From Loxodes magnus (lineage: Eukaryota > Ciliophora > Karyorelictea > Loxodida > Loxodidae): DNA of 64,000 nt. Each line of letters opens with the position of its first letter. Position 1 is the stretch's first letter. The DNA is taken from contig CAMPDV010000932.1 of the NCBI GenBank assembly GCA_946699065.1, forward strand, positions 62,001 through 126,000. The letters are read 5' to 3'. A program made the translations under genes and the position numbers. The notes beneath the pieces are model-generated. The model was not told where the DNA came from. It was given only the letters and a program-made list of their open reading frames with translations, and made no database searches. Below, piece after piece: positions 34,985 to 49,070 of this stretch.

Positions 34985-37900
34985 ACCATACATTTTTAAG
35001 TTTGCTTAACTCTATCTATTTATTACGAACATTATGCTGGACATATTAGGTAAGATAAGAGACTAAATAGAATAAAAATAATTAAGAAGCATAATAATAA
35101 TAAAAAGACTAATGAAATGAGGAAAATAATTAAAGCAACTGAAACTTTATAGATAATAAGAGGGAACTAATAAGATAGAAAAACGTTAATAAAGAAACTT
35201 AAAAGCAATAATATATGTATAAAATGGATAAAATATAAAAAAACCAAATGATTTTATAAGTATATACAATTAGTGTTATTAAGTTAAACCTTCTAAGTAA
35301 ATAATAAAACTAACTTTAATTAGATTTAATTCAAGAAGGTATTTAGCACTAGAAATGAAAAGATTTATTAGTGGCTTAAAAAATTAAAGAAATAATAAAG
35401 GATTAAATTAATTTATCATTCAAGCAATTTTATTAAATTATGCTTTGAAATAATAATAGATATTTAAACTACTGTCATAGAAATCTAATTGAGTAACTTA
35501 GAAAAATAATTATAATCTTATATAAGAGATATATTAATTAATTTATTTCTATTTTTACATTTAAGAATTAAGAAAATTAGGCAAAAATAATTATTTAAGG
35601 AACTTTCTTTCCGATTTAACTTTTACATCATTTCTATATTTAAAATTTATAAAGAAGGGAAGCATATCATATTATCTGAATTTCACATTCTAATTTTTCA
35701 GCCAGTCTTTAAAAATTAATTTTTCTAACTATTTCATTTTGATGTTTAGAGAAGATTAATTAAAAGTATTAATTTATCTCCTTAAATTTAATATAATAAT
35801 TTAAATAATTTAGATTACTATATCAATAGAACGATAATCAGTCCCATAATTTGAAAATATTAAAAAAATTGAAAACTAAAAACCGAAAATTTAGGGGATT
35901 AAATCTTAATAGTTCGGCTAGAGAAAGAAAAGATATAGAGTTTTAATTTATCTTCAAAAAGCTTCTATGCTTAGATAATTCTTAAGCATACATTAGTTTA
36001 CTAAAAGCTTCTATATTTATAAATCTTATATCTGAAATTTGAATAAAAGATAAAGACTCTTTTCCAAATAATATTAGAAGACTATTATTTGCAAAAACTA
36101 ATTATAGAATTTAGTTTTTTAGCTTTTTATCAAAGAATACACAAATATTAAAGGAAATTCCATTTAATGATATTATTTACTCTTAAGACTTATTTTTCGT
36201 AAATTAAATAATTTAATTTTTATCCTTGATTTCAAATGAATAACTTAATAGCATATCTTAATAAAGATAAACCATAATAATGACTGTATCTACAAAGAAG
36301 ATTTAAATTATTTTTATTGATATAGATAGCAAAAATTAATAATTAGCTTCTTTATTAAGAATTTTAAATATAAGTTTATTTTGGTTAATTACACTAAACC
36401 TCTTATCTAAAATCTTTCAAATAAGTCCGATAACTTTTATTCAAATTATAAGCCTTAAGCTGACTCTCACTGTCAATTGAATACTCAAAATTATAATTTT
36501 AAAATGGCTAAAATAAGGTTCAGAGGTGGCTATAATTGCAGAATTTTTGTCCACAGATTTTTATTTTTCTAATTTTAAAATTGAATATCCAGATAGCTTC
36601 CGTTAATTTGTAAACTAAAATAGCTGAAGAAGAGCTTTTTTTGTTTATCTTGCTTTAAATTTAACAAATATACTAATTTGCATCACAAACCCTTATAGAT
36701 CAAAATTTAATTTCGCTGTGTTGTTAAACTCCCAAATAAATAGGCCTGAGATTTAGTTTAATTTCATCCAGAGCTATTCACAGGATTTTCAAACAATTAT
36801 ATGCTAGTAAATTTTTCAAACTCTTATTGAATACTTCACTAAGATATGCCGATGAATTCTAATTACTAATGATTTAATCCACCTACAATGAGTATCAGAT
36901 TTTTTTTTCATTTGTTGCCCATGAAAATACCTCTCAATGAAATTTAATATTCCTACATAGTGCCAAAGTTATTATAATAGCGAAACTAGACGTCACCCTT
37001 TTTTTCCATCAGTAAGCAGGAAATTTTTCCTTCTCAATTTATTCAATTTAAGTTTTTCCTTAATTTATATCTTCAACATAGCTTTGCTATATTTAACTCA
37101 CTTTAGTTATAGTGAAATAGATTAATTTCATTGAGAATTAGCTTATTGAGAATATCCAATTAAATCTGGATATATTTCATACTTAACTACCCCTATTCAT
37201 ATCATCTCTGTAACTAGACCATTTTATTTCTTTTGCTTTCTTAATATTTTTCTTAGGCATAAAATTTAGTGGATCGTATTCCTATCACTGTCAGGGTTTT
37301 GTAAAGCTTCTATTTAAGATTTAATTTTCCAGAAATAAAGCATTTTTATACAAGACAAATTAAAAAATAAATAAGGAGGATAAAACGAGAATTCTTTATG
37401 GGATGTAAGTTCTAAAGGTAAGGGAAAATGTAAGCAAAGAATCAATATATGAAAGAGAAATTGAGCCAGTTAATTTCAAACCTACAAGACAAAAAAATTG
37501 GAAAGTTTGATTTGAAAATATTTCTAAATAATATGAAAGTAAACTATTCATATAATCTCATTGAATGTTCTTAAATACAAATAATGAAGATATTAAATAT
37601 TTAATAGTTCAAGAAATTTATTAGCAACTCGCAATGCTAAAGTTTGCATTAAGGACGTTAATAAAAGTAGTTAATATACGGAAACTAAGCCAATAAACTT
37701 TCTTCGAAAGCTACTTTAAAATAAATTTATCACTTTTATGCTTTTTTAGTAATAAAATCTAAAGATTCACTTTAGTTTTTATTCTAAGGTTGAGTGATGG
37801 AAGATAGAAGAGAGAAAAAATGACTAACTAAGAAGGAAAAACTTAAACATTGAAACTGATATAAAGGTATTATTCATTTAAAAGTTAGAGTTACTCTAGA

Positions 37901-38086
37901 AAATAAAAATACTTCTGCCTAAGAGCTAAATGGCCAACTTTAGTTTTTTGTTTATTACTAACATATATAAAATGGCAATATTTTAGATATCAACATAAAT
38001 TGGGTATAGAATAAATAGATCCAGCAATATATTCTCCTATATTAAATAATTAATTATATATTTTATTATATATATAATATAAAATA
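34985..38086. other. AT-rich spacer, nothing recognised
   Basis: About 3 kb between tRNA-Asp and SINE-1 copy 2. Frames change constantly and no motif, repeat or RNA gene was recognised on either strand. Confidence 0.45.
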
Positions 38087-38606
38087 TTATAATTTTTAAA
38101 ACCGCCATAGTTGTTCGAAGGTGAACAGCAAGGTCATCTTCATCAGAGGTTGGGGAAGTTAAGTACCCATAATCGACTTATGTCTTCCTCTGCTTTGGTT
38201 TGACCTCGAGACATAAGATCCTTAGACCTTCGAAGTTGGCTTGACTTGGTTCGTTTATTCTTAATACTGGAATAAAAAAGAAATAATATTGCGAGCTTCA
38301 TCAGAGGTGGGGAATTAAGTACCCATAATTGACACATGTCGTCCTCTGCTTTGGTGGTGCAATGAGACAAAATCCTGCCATGTCCTTGGACCTCCAGCAA
38401 GTATTAAAGATTACGAGTATTCTAAAATTATATCAGTATTGAACATTTTTATCAGTACTGAATAATTATACCAGTATTGAACAAGATTTATCAGTATCTG
38501 ATAATTTTATCAGTAACAAACATTCTTGTCAGTATGAAACATTTTTTTAAAGAGCTGCGCACCAACGAGAGTGCTACGTGCTCTATAATCAAATTTATTT
38601 ATTTAT
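38087..38606 (+). mobile_element. SINE-1 (copy 2)
   Basis: About 98% identical to the copy at 26157-26683 and in the same orientation, with unrelated flanks. It is therefore a separate transposition event and fairly young. Differences are mostly single substitutions, plus two single-base losses (GGTTTCG to GGTTCG and GAATTTAAG to GAATTAAG). The tail ends at 38606. Confidence 0.86.
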
Positions 38607-39676
38607 TATAAATATATAAAATTTTAGGTGAATTTCCTATTAATTTCGAGTTTATTTGAAGAAATATAAATAAAGTAAATTTTTATAAAATGTAAAATAC
38701 ACCTAAAAAGGATTAAATAGCATAACATCCCCAAAGATAAGAATCTTTCACTGGGTATTTTAGAAATAAAAAGGAAATAAACAAAAATTTAGACTTTTCA
38801 TAGGTTCAGTTGATACTTATACAAAAATAAAAAAATTATAGTAATGTATATCTAAATATGTTTAATTAATTTTAATTAGTTAGTTTTATATCTTAGTCAA
38901 TATTTATTTTATTTAATCTTCTGATATCTGGGTTATTAATTAAGTACTCTACCAACTTTATAAATTTGTTACTTAAAGATTGGAAAATATAAAATTAATG
39001 TCTCCTCCTAAATTTATATAGTTAAAACATGATTAAAAGAATAAAAAATATATGTAATAATTTTAATATTAATGCTATATCTTTAATACCTACTTAAACT
39101 ATTTCTTAATAAGTACTATAAAAAATCTATAATATTAGAATAAGAGATAAATAATTATCGTTATATACTTTTATAACTAGAAGAACCTTTAAAACTTCAG
39201 TAAGATTCTGTTTCTGAATTATTAAAATAAGTTAATTCCAAAAAATTAAGCCTTAAAGAAAAGTCAATTCGGGAGAAAAGCTCTTATAAGAAAGTTCATT
39301 CTAAGAGGAATTAGAATGAGAAGCTCAATGCTAAAAAGACATTAGTATAAAATCTTAAGAATAGATCAATTAAGCATTTAAGCCTTTATACCAAAAAAAT
39401 TTAGCAGTATCAGTTAAGTTCTAATTTGCTCTTAATTCTTTTAAAAGAAAAAGGTAGATAAATAGAGTAGGTCAAATAAAAATCTAAAAACTTGAGCTGC
39501 ATGAAGTTTCATTCTAACAAAAATAAATATTATTTAAAAAATAGAGCCATCACTAAAAAAGTTATAGCCAAGATACAACTCTTTAAACTTTTGACACATC
39601 TAGCAAGATCAATCAGTTTTAGATCATTTCTAGCTCAATAAACAAGCTAAAGTAAAGCTGTTTCGAGGGAAAAAAC
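38607..39676. other. AT-rich spacer, nothing recognised
   Basis: Between SINE-1 copy 2 and SINE-2 copy 2. Purine-rich toward the end, but with no recognisable protein or RNA. Confidence 0.45.
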
Positions 39677-40014
39677 TAACTAGATGTTTTAATTAATTTT
39701 TACTTAAAGAGTTTTGGACTGCAACTTCTTGCAGTTTAACGACCCCAACACTCCCTTCATGAGATAACGGGGATATCCTGTTGCTTTCGAAAAGTAGCTG
39801 CCAGGGAGCTCCATCGCTATGGGCAGGCAGGCTTCAAGCCCCTACCAGGAGTGGATAATCAATAGGAAGGCGTTCCCTTGCAAAGGTTGACTTTGACCAG
39901 GGACTTTCTCAGCGACAGGAAAGGAACTTGTTCCTAGCCATAAAACCAAAAAGTATGATTCAGAAGATCAATCTCAGCCCTCACCATCTTTTTAATTATA
40001 ACTAGATGTTTTAA
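39677..40014 (-). mobile_element. SINE-2 (copy 2, inverted)
   Basis: The body is 39693-39998 on the minus strand, flanked by the 16-mer TAACTAGATGTTTTAA at 39677-39692 and 39999-40014. It matches copy 1 over its length apart from a diverged stretch in the middle (about 39758-39795). Different target duplications show that each copy moved independently. Confidence 0.84.
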
Positions 40015-40999
40015 GTTAAAGTATCTAAAGTTCTAAAAATCTGAGTAGTAACAGAATAAATATAGTTAGTCTCTAATAAAAGTTGTATGGTGCTAGCAGG
40101 AAGTAAAGGAATATACAGTTAATAGTGGTTATAATAGATTTAGTAATAATCTTCTGGCATTTTAAAAGGTAGAAGGAATATAAAATAAGAAGAGTATAAG
40201 ATTGGTCTGATGTAAGTAAAAAGTGTAATTTTAATATGTATATAATAAATAATGAATGAGAATGCTTTTAGATTCTATAGATAAAAGTGTAAAATGTAGT
40301 TGATTTGATTATAAGTAAGTATATGTTAGTAATTGTTTTAATAAAAAATGAAATAGGTGTTAGTATTTGATAAAATGGGTAAATAAATAAAATAATGAAA
40401 TAAGTAGATATATATGCTATTTATAATGATGATGCTATAGAATTAATAAATGATAATTAATTAACTCTAGATATTTATTAACTAAAAGCTAATTTTAAAC
40501 TTTCATTTATCAGGTAACCATTTAAAAATTAGTTTATTTCCACTCTTGTTAAAATAATTATTAGATAATCAGGTTAGCTTACTTAAAATAGAAGGGAAAG
40601 ATGATATGAAAATGTTAGTATTAGCATAAAAGAATATATTCCAAGTAATATAGTCAATTACTTTCTACACTCCTCCTTTTATATATCAGACTCGATAATA
40701 TTTTTATAATGCTTAATACTTTTTCATTTAATTTGATTCGTTAAGCATCTTAGCCTTATAGCGAAAATTCTCTTCAATTTAAATATAAATGTTTTTAGTA
40801 TGTAAGCCAACTGCTTAGTTCAGCCTATTTAAGGTCCTAATATTTTTCTCGATACCTAAACAAAATTCTATTATTACTTTAGATTTTTAGATTTCTAGAA
40901 TATAGCTTTGTAGCTTCATCTAAAGCTTCATTTATAATTATCCAATTTTCTCAGAAATATTTCTTTTTTCGATAACTTAATTAAATATAAATATATTAG
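40015..40999. other. AT-rich spacer up to the right repeat copy
   Basis: No gene recognised. The junction with the right copy (41000) is not marked by an inverted repeat, a target duplication or a transposon end. It is only where the window's first base starts to be matched, so the real edge may lie further left. Confidence 0.45.
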
Positions 41000-41558
41000 C
41001 TTAAAAATAAAATAGGTTTTATACTACAGCTTATAATTTGTAAAATAGGTAAATAGCTATTTAATGAGGAAGATATTTTAATAGATTAGGTTAAATATTG
41101 ATAAGTTATTTAAATAATAATAAAAATAGTATGATATAGCCCAATATGAGATATCTATTTCATTCATTTATCTTAAGATACTAGTTACTAAATATTTAAA
41201 ATTATTCTAAAAATATTTAATTAATTATTAGTTTCTTTATATATCTAGATGTTAGCATCTTCTACTAAAGTACCTAAATAAATACCACTTATTCAAATTA
41301 GATTTTTAGCTTTAAGTAATCAAAAATTAAACTGTTTAAATTAATGATTCAACGTACTATTTCTCTATTCTATTTAAATTAGTTCTATGATTAACTTTCT
41401 CATTTATTTATAATTTAGTAAGAGATTCAACACCCTAAGTTTAGATTATTCTTTTATTTTTAGGATTTCTTTGGATGCAAATGTACTTTGGTTTTATTTA
41501 TTTTGCTTTATTTTACCTTCTTTGTAAGAGCTAATCTAATTGATTCTTAAAAGGCCTA

Positions 41559-42229
41559 AAATTAATTATGAGGAGTCCAGTATATTTTAAATAAGGTATC
41601 TAAAAAGAGAAGGCAACTCTTTTTAAAATTTATAAAATTGCTTCTAAATTTTCTTATTTCTGAAACAATTTCTAGAATACAAGCTGTATGTTCTATCTTG
41701 ATGTACTAGAATAAACTGCTCTTATATCTATATGATACAGAAAAAATCCTATTTTCTAATCTTATTGCTTAATAACTTGATGAACTCTACAATCAATTGG
41801 AAATTTTCTTACTTGCTAGTTGATGCATACCTTTATTAGTCTCTATTTAAGCTAAAATATAATGCTATCTAGTTAACTTCTAGAGCTTAAATGCTTATAA
41901 GCTAAATTATGTCTTTAATAAGAACATTTTAGTGTCTTTCAATAATTTCCTTAATTACCGATATATTAAACTCTTCTAAAAAGTAGACAGATTAATGAAA
42001 AATTAGGTATTTTCCTTTTAAATCTAAAGCTTCCTCAAAATTTGTCTTTGAATTTTCTCTACATTGAAAAGAAGTCAATTTTTAAACCACCCATTATTTA
42101 AAATTTGTTTAACTGTCTAATAGAAAAACCACGATCTGCTGGATTCAAAGATCTTCACTTCCTACAAAGATTTTATATTTAAAATGGTAACTTTAAATTA
42201 ATTTCTAAATCTCAGGTTACTATAATTAT
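41559..42229 (-). pseudogene. Degraded Ca2+-dependent-kinase-like remnant (right copy)
   Basis: Same remnant as at 560-1230, with a few substitutions. The subdomain-XI-like LNPADR segment lies near 42110-42170. The frames are equally broken, so it was already dead before the large duplication. Confidence 0.33.
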
Positions 42230-43134
42230 TTCTAATAAAGATATAGATGTAGAAGTTAATTTTTTAAGCGCTTATACTTTCTTGTAGTTATTTTTCTTTT
42301 TCTATCCTTTATTTTCAGTCTTTTTATTTCAGGAATAAAAATATTTGGACATTAAGATGGTAAGAATTTTCTAGTCTTTTAAATAATTAAGGAGTAATAT
42401 TTTGCTTGTAACCCTTGCTTAGTATTTCAAAGCATTAGCTTAATCCTAGGATTAATTTTAATTTATTTAGATTAATTAGTATAATATGTATTAGATTTAG
42501 TTTAGAATGAATTTAAATTAAATTAAAGGGTCCATAATATTAAAGGAAAATGATAATAAAGATAATATATGTAAGTGAATAAAAGATAGAGTATGGAAGA
42601 TATTTGATAGTAATGTAGATGTAATATCTATTTATCTATACTAATTATAATGTATTACAAGGGTATAAAATAAAAGCTAAACTTAATTAATTAAAATTTA
42701 CTTTTAATTTGCTTAGTAAGCTTTGCTTATAAATGGCATTCTAAGTTTTAAAATGTATTATTAAAAATATTATACATTTATAAACTACTAAATCTTCAGA
42801 ATATCTGATGATGTCTTTTATCTAAGTTATAAAATAAAAAGGAATCGAAACTATAGAATAAAAAGAACTGATAGAGCAGTATGGTATTAATAATAATAAA
42901 TGAAAGTGTAGTTAATTGAAAGCTTAAGTATTATAATAATGAAATTAGTTAATGATATAATAGTGTATAGTGAATATATAGGTGTAATGTTTGAATTAAG
43001 TTAGTATAATTAGTATTAATTTAGTCTATTTCAAAAGGAATAGGAATAAAATTATGAATATATTTATTATTTTAATCATTATAAGTACTTTTGTATGATG
43101 AACTAAAATTTATGCTTATTATATATATTAAAAA

Positions 43135-44279
43135 ATGGTTAGCTTCAAGAAGGGTTTTTATACCACCTCCTCAGAGTAGGAGAGAAAACCTGAAGCACTT
43201 TCTTTTACCACGTCTTTGCTTTAATTATTCCAACCTTCTTTATTATGCATGAAAACCAGACTAATAATGCAAGACCTCAGACTAAGCAGGACCAAACTAA
43301 CTGACCGAACGAACACGAAATAATAGAACGAATAATAGAAAAAAATAGCAATATACCCATGATTGGTCGAACTGTACTAAAAGGAGGAGTACAAAATAAG
43401 AAAGGAATGTGGCAAAAAAAGTAAACAACCTAAGTAATAATTTAACAAAATAATGAACAACTCATTTCAGCCAACGTCCCTGAAGAATAAATGTAAAGGG
43501 TCTACTAAAATGCCTATGATGATTTATCAGAAATGGTGGCCGCAATTTACTTTAACCATTACTTGGAAAACACTGATTTAGTAGAGAAAAAGGCCAAAGA
43601 CTAAGAAGTTATGCAAGTGTTTAGAAATCAAATATGGAAGGATTACGGACAAGCAGTGACGAAGTTCATAGTGAAATAAAACGGAATTGTATACTTGGTA
43701 TTTAACAATGAAGAAAGATACTAACATTTCACTTAATTCAGGGAATGAACGTTCAAAGGAGTTAGAATTCCTATCTAAGCTAGAAACTAATTGGAATATT
43801 TTGACATTCATAACTACCCAATTTACTTCACAATCAATGAATACTCAAATATGAAGGAAGTAATGGAAATAATAAGATAATATGGAAAATCAAGAGGAGA
43901 GATATAGCATACATATCCAAACACAACAATGCTAACAGGGAGCAGTGTAGTTTACCTAGATTTAAAGGATGTAGACGAAGCAAAAAGGATACCAGAAGTA
44001 ATAGATTTGAATGAAAACAAAATGAGAATATAACACCTAGTAAATTCTATCTGCTGCCTATGTAAAGTGAAAGGGCACATAGATCAGCAATGCAGAAGGG
44101 TAGAAGCAGCAAAAAGGAAAAAGCTACATACAAGAGAATTAGAGATGCTTGAAGGAGAAGTTATTTTAACAATAAACAAACCAGATTTTGAAGTAAATCA
44201 AGCAAATAAGAGGATAATTGGAGAAGAAGAATAAATGATTATAGAGGAATCAAGGGAAGAAGAGAAGGAAATAAAATGA
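43135..44279 (+). CDS. LINE A ORF1, right copy
   Basis: Same ORF1 as at 2137. The A-run after GTGGC has seven bases rather than eight, so the stretch from ATG 43245 (in the MHENQTNN frame) runs continuously into the zinc-knuckle frame (first Cys codon 44052-44054). The N-terminal 20 codons remain one base out of register with the rest. Total length 1145 nt is not a multiple of three. Either the true start is the internal ATG, or this copy carries one deletion. Confidence 0.72.
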
Positions 44280-44935
44280 GGAGAATAGAAAAATAATTAA
44301 AACAACTAAACAATTAAATAATAAAAAGTCTTTTATGCTAAAAGAATAAATAAAAATTATTTTTCATCAAAATGGAATTGGACATATGTAAGACAGAGGG
44401 ATAGAGAAATGTTCAAATAATTAAATAAAATAGAAAACAATTAATTGAATAATAAGATATACCATAAAGCAAATTAGAGAAAAGGATAGGATAGGTGATG
44501 GTAAAAACGCTAAACCCTAACAAAAGAAATAAGAAATAAACAAAATAGTATAATGGAGTATGTCAGGAAAAACGTAAATAAAGGAAAAAAGCAAAAAGAA
44601 ATAGAACAAACTCAAGAAGAAAAAGAATAAGATGCAAGATAAAAGTGAGAAGAAAGAAGTAAATTGAAGCAAACTTCAATGAGAATGTACTATGCTAAGA
44701 AACCGATAAACAAAAAGGAACAATTATCCGACTTCAACTAATAGGAAAAGGAAAAAGAAGAAGATTAGAATAGATAAGAAGAAGGAAAGGTAGATAATAA
44801 GATGAAAAAGACAAAAAAGGGGAAAGAACTAATAAAGAAAATAATATGGAAGCATAGAATGATAGATAAGAAGAAGAAAAGGTGGAGAAGGAAGATGAAT
44901 AAAAAGAAGAATAAGGTGAAGAGGAAGTAGAGGAA

Positions 44936-47900
44936 ATGAGTGTTAAAAAAGATTAAGAATAAGTCATAAAAATAGGGACAGCAAATGTTAGGGGAGTAAG
45001 AAGTGCAAAAGAGGCACTAGCCAAATTCATGACTCAAAAAAGTATCCACATAATGGTAATATAAGAAATTTAGATTGAAGACTAAAAAGATATGTGTAAT
45101 ATAGCAGGATATAAAAACTTAATAAATGTGGGATCAAAAAAAGGAAAAGGAGTAGCATTCTATATTAGAAACGACATATGTAAGGAGATCAGAGAGATAT
45201 AGAATGAAGTAAACCAAATGACGCTCTTTGGAGGAGCGAGAGTAATGGCAATAGAAATAATGAAATAATTAGCAGTAATAAATGTCTACGCTCCTGTTGC
45301 AAATAACAACGAACAGTATGAGCCTTTCTATAATTTAGTGAATGAATTTAAACTATAAGCAATAGAAAAAAGACTTAATATAATGATAATAGGAAACTGA
45401 AATGCGCACATAGAAAAATGACTGCCAAAGAAAACAAACTCAGCAGGAAAGAGAATGACACAGTTTATGGAACAAAATAATTTAATATGCCTAGACCCAA
45501 CTGAAATAGGTACCCTTATTCACTAAAACAATGAGTATAAAATAGATTACTTTTTAATCGAAGAGAGTATGAGAGAAAATGTCTTAAAGAGTGATTTTTA
45601 TTACTCATACGTAATAGGTGACCATAGACCTGGTATTATATAGGTAAAGATGGGTAAAGAAGTAAGAAAGCCATAAAAGATAGCAAAAATAAATTACCTA
45701 TTATTAAAGAAAAAAGAGATATAAGAAAAATTTGAAAGATTTATACAAGAAAATCTCTAAGAAGAAGAAATTGATAACCTAAACGGCACATAGACTTATA
45801 AATGATGAAAGAAAAAGATATAAGAAGGAGTTTAAATAGTATGTGGAAAATTCAAAACATAAAACTCTAAGATATATAAATATTCAGAAACAACAAAATA
45901 GTGTAATAAAATCTTTAGAAAATGCAGCAAACAATTAAAATAAAGGGTAAAGAACAGAGAACAAATAAATGAAAATCAATAAATTTAGAATCAAAGAGAA
46001 TACCAAAGAGTAAGATAAGAATACATTTAATCAAGAAAAAAAGATAAAAGAAATTAACTAAACCTATTTATGGACAATGTAAATAAAGGAAGTCTAACAG
46101 ATATGTGGAAGAAACTAAAAAGCTTACTTAATTGAAAAAATAATTAATGAATACCCTTATTAAAAGAAGATGTTAATACTTTCAGGGATGAATGGTAGAA
46201 ACTGTATGAAGATGGCGATAATACGCTACCAACTAAATTCTTAAACAAGAGATAAATAGTGGTAAACGAATATGAAATTTGAGAAATCATCATCTAATTG
46301 GCGAAATGAAAAGCAGCAGGACCTGATGAAATACAAGTAGGCACAATATTAGCAAGCGGGAAAAAACTAACAGAAGAAACATGTAAAATGATAGTTAAGA
46401 TGATTTAAGAGGGAGTAATACCTTAAGAGATGAAATAATAATACATAATATTAATATACAAAAAAGGAGGACAGATGAACCCGATGAATTATAGACCAAT
46501 CTCTTTGCTGAATCATGCTTTAAAAATAGTAGATGCATGAATTTTCTAGCAACTATAAGGATATCTGCATAATGATGAAAGTGAATATTAATATGGCTTT
46601 AAAAAAGGAAAATCATGCTCACTATAAATTTTCAACCTTAGAACAGTATAGGAATGATCAATACGGAACAAAAAAGATGTTTTCGTAATATTTGTTGATA
46701 TTAAAAAAGCGTACGACTCGGTGCAAAGAAAAGATATATGATAAATCCTAAACGATCTATAAGTACCGGAATAGATAATTAAACTCCTAGCAAACTTCTA
46801 CTGTGAAGAAGAAATTAAACTTAAAATCAATGAATAAATAGCAAAATCATTCGCGACAAATAAAGGACTAAAACAGGGAAGCATAACGTCGCCAAGACTA
46901 TTTAACTTAATAATAGCAAGACTTCTCCATGGCTTGGAAGATTAAAAGCTAGGAATTACGATAGACTTTAAAAACTAAGAGGGATGAACACAAGAAATAT
47001 ATGCAGGATGTTTTGCATATGCAGATGACCTAGCCTTAATAAGTGAATGAGAATAATTAGAGGAAGTAATCAAAAATTTAACCTCATGGGCAGAAAAATA
47101 CAAACTGGAAATTGCAGATAAAACAAAATGAATGATATGAAAAGCAGCAGAAAATAGAAACTGAGAAAATATAGGCAATACTATTGAGGTGGGAAACTTA
47201 AGAATCGAAAGAGTAACGTCCTTTTAGTACTTAGGGCATATAATAGAAGAAACCATCAGCTTTGAAAAACACATGGAGAACAGACTAGAAACAGCATAAA
47301 AGATGTAAACATGAATACTGGGTAAAATAACAATGAATAAGGGATTAACACCATATAACGCAGGAATAACGATAAAAACGTTCGTTAGCTCAGTATTCAG
47401 TTATGGGACAGAAGTTATCCCATATTGTGAATAATTTGTAGGAAAATAAGTGATGGAACAATTAGAAATAATATAGAGAAGATCTTTACGAGCAATCATA
47501 GATGCCCCTTTCTAAGTGTAAAATGAGATGCTAGAATACGAGTTACAGTTTATGAAATTTAAACATTACCTATGGCAGAAAACGCTGAGATTAAGAGGCA
47601 GACTAATAGGTAACTAAGGAAAAACAGTAGATGGATTAATGTTCGACCTAAGTAAAGAAGAGAACTTTATTTTTGAACAATACTGCACGACAATAAAATT
47701 AGAATTAAAAATTGAAGACAAAAATATATTTATAGATGATGGTAATAATAATCAAAAAGGGAAGAAAAACATTAATCGTGCAATTTGAGAACATAGAGTA
47801 TACATAGAAGATAGAGAAAGAATGGAGTAAATGATAGCAACTCTACAGTATAGAAAAACATGATTTGATGAATATGTAGTAGGACCACCCAACTACCTGA

Positions 47901-48567
47901 GATACAATAAAAATAGAAAAGAAGAAATATGCTACATATTTAGAATAAGAACGAGATGTAATGGGAGCCAGGATTGTTTAAAAGAAAGACACCTAGTTGC
48001 GACAAGCAAATGCCCTTTCTGTAATGATGCAAGAGAAAACGAAAGGCATATCATAGAAAAATGCTCAGAATACAAAGAAAATAGATAAATATGTATTAGA
48101 AAGTTAAGAAAAATAGGAGTAGAAAGGCAAGGAATGGAACTATTTGATATAATATGAGGTACGGCAAAATTCGAAAAATTAATTAGAACCTAAGAAGAGT
48201 AAAAATGAGCTAAAACTGACTTGATAATAAAAGATTATATCAAAAACATATTAGAAAAAAGAAAAAAAGGATACTTAGAAAAGAAAATTGAATGAAAAAA
48301 AGAAATAGGAAAAGATTATAGAGCAGGAAAAGGATAGTTTTTATGAGTTTACAAAAGCTTGATTAAGAAGAAAAGAATTAGAAACGAAAATTAGCAAAGC
48401 ATGTAAAAAAAATAATGGAGTCTTGTAACAAAGAATCAATAAAACGTAGATAGATAGAAGACAGAAGAACAAGAGATATTGAAGAAGAAAATGATGAAGA
48501 TATGGAACTAATAAGAGAAGAATTTTTATTACCTGAAGGCTTACTTGAAGAAATAGACATGTATTGA
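44936..48567 (+). CDS. LINE A ORF2, right copy
   Basis: Endonuclease-reverse transcriptase nearly identical to the left copy and the same length, with all catalytic motifs kept (YADD Asp codons 47024-47029, C-terminal zinc motif near 48011-48063). Upstream of the ATG a one-base deletion near 44788 breaks the frame of the acidic stretch present in the left copy, which favours a start at or after 44936. The last ~230 nt show the same two frame steps as the left copy. Confidence 0.9.
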
Positions 48568-48579
48568 AACATTTATTAA

Positions 48580-48612
48580 AGAGCTGCGCACCAACGAGGT
48601 GCTACGCGCTCT
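48580..48612 (+). other. LINE A 3' RNA hairpin, right copy
   Basis: Identical stem-loop to 7590-7622, followed by the same TTTA-repeat tail ending at 48634. Confidence 0.85.
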
Positions 48613-49070
48613 ATAATCAAATTTATTTATTTATATAATATTTAGAAAATAAGATATATCAAGAAATATTATTGCTTCGATAAATCAAAGATAATTAGCA
48701 GTTACTATAGAGTTACAAAGTAATTGAAACTATTTTAATAGCTAATAATCAATCAATTAATTACTATAAACTTAAATCTTTGAAATGCAACCTAAATTAA
48801 ATTAGATACCTAATTGTTTTGATGATTTTAAAATCTATTTCCACAAAAAAAATTATGCTTTTAAAAATTCGATCTATAAAATTATGTCTAACCTCTTTGA
48901 AAATGCACTATATCAAACTTATTTAAGGATTATATATATGTAGGTTTAAAGGATTCGAGACTTATCATGTAAATATCTATAATAATCAATTTTAATTTAT
49001 AGTTACTTTCTTTAAAGTACAAAAATCTCTTAAATTCAATAAAAGTAAGTGATTCCTAAAATCTATCACT

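Larger units (their letters stand above)
43125..48634 (+). mobile_element. LINE A, right copy
   Basis: Same insertion as at 2127-7644, carried along by the large duplication rather than newly transposed, since the flanks are identical. It is about 8 bp shorter because of small indels: an A-run lost one base near 43416, a GGATA unit is missing near 44486, and single bases are lost near 44292 and 44788. The 3' hairpin is at 48580-48612. Confidence 0.93.

Noticed and set aside
38143..38400. 85-codon minus-strand frame
   Set aside because: Falls within SINE-1 copy 2; the internal duplication of the 5S-like block explains the repeated peptide.
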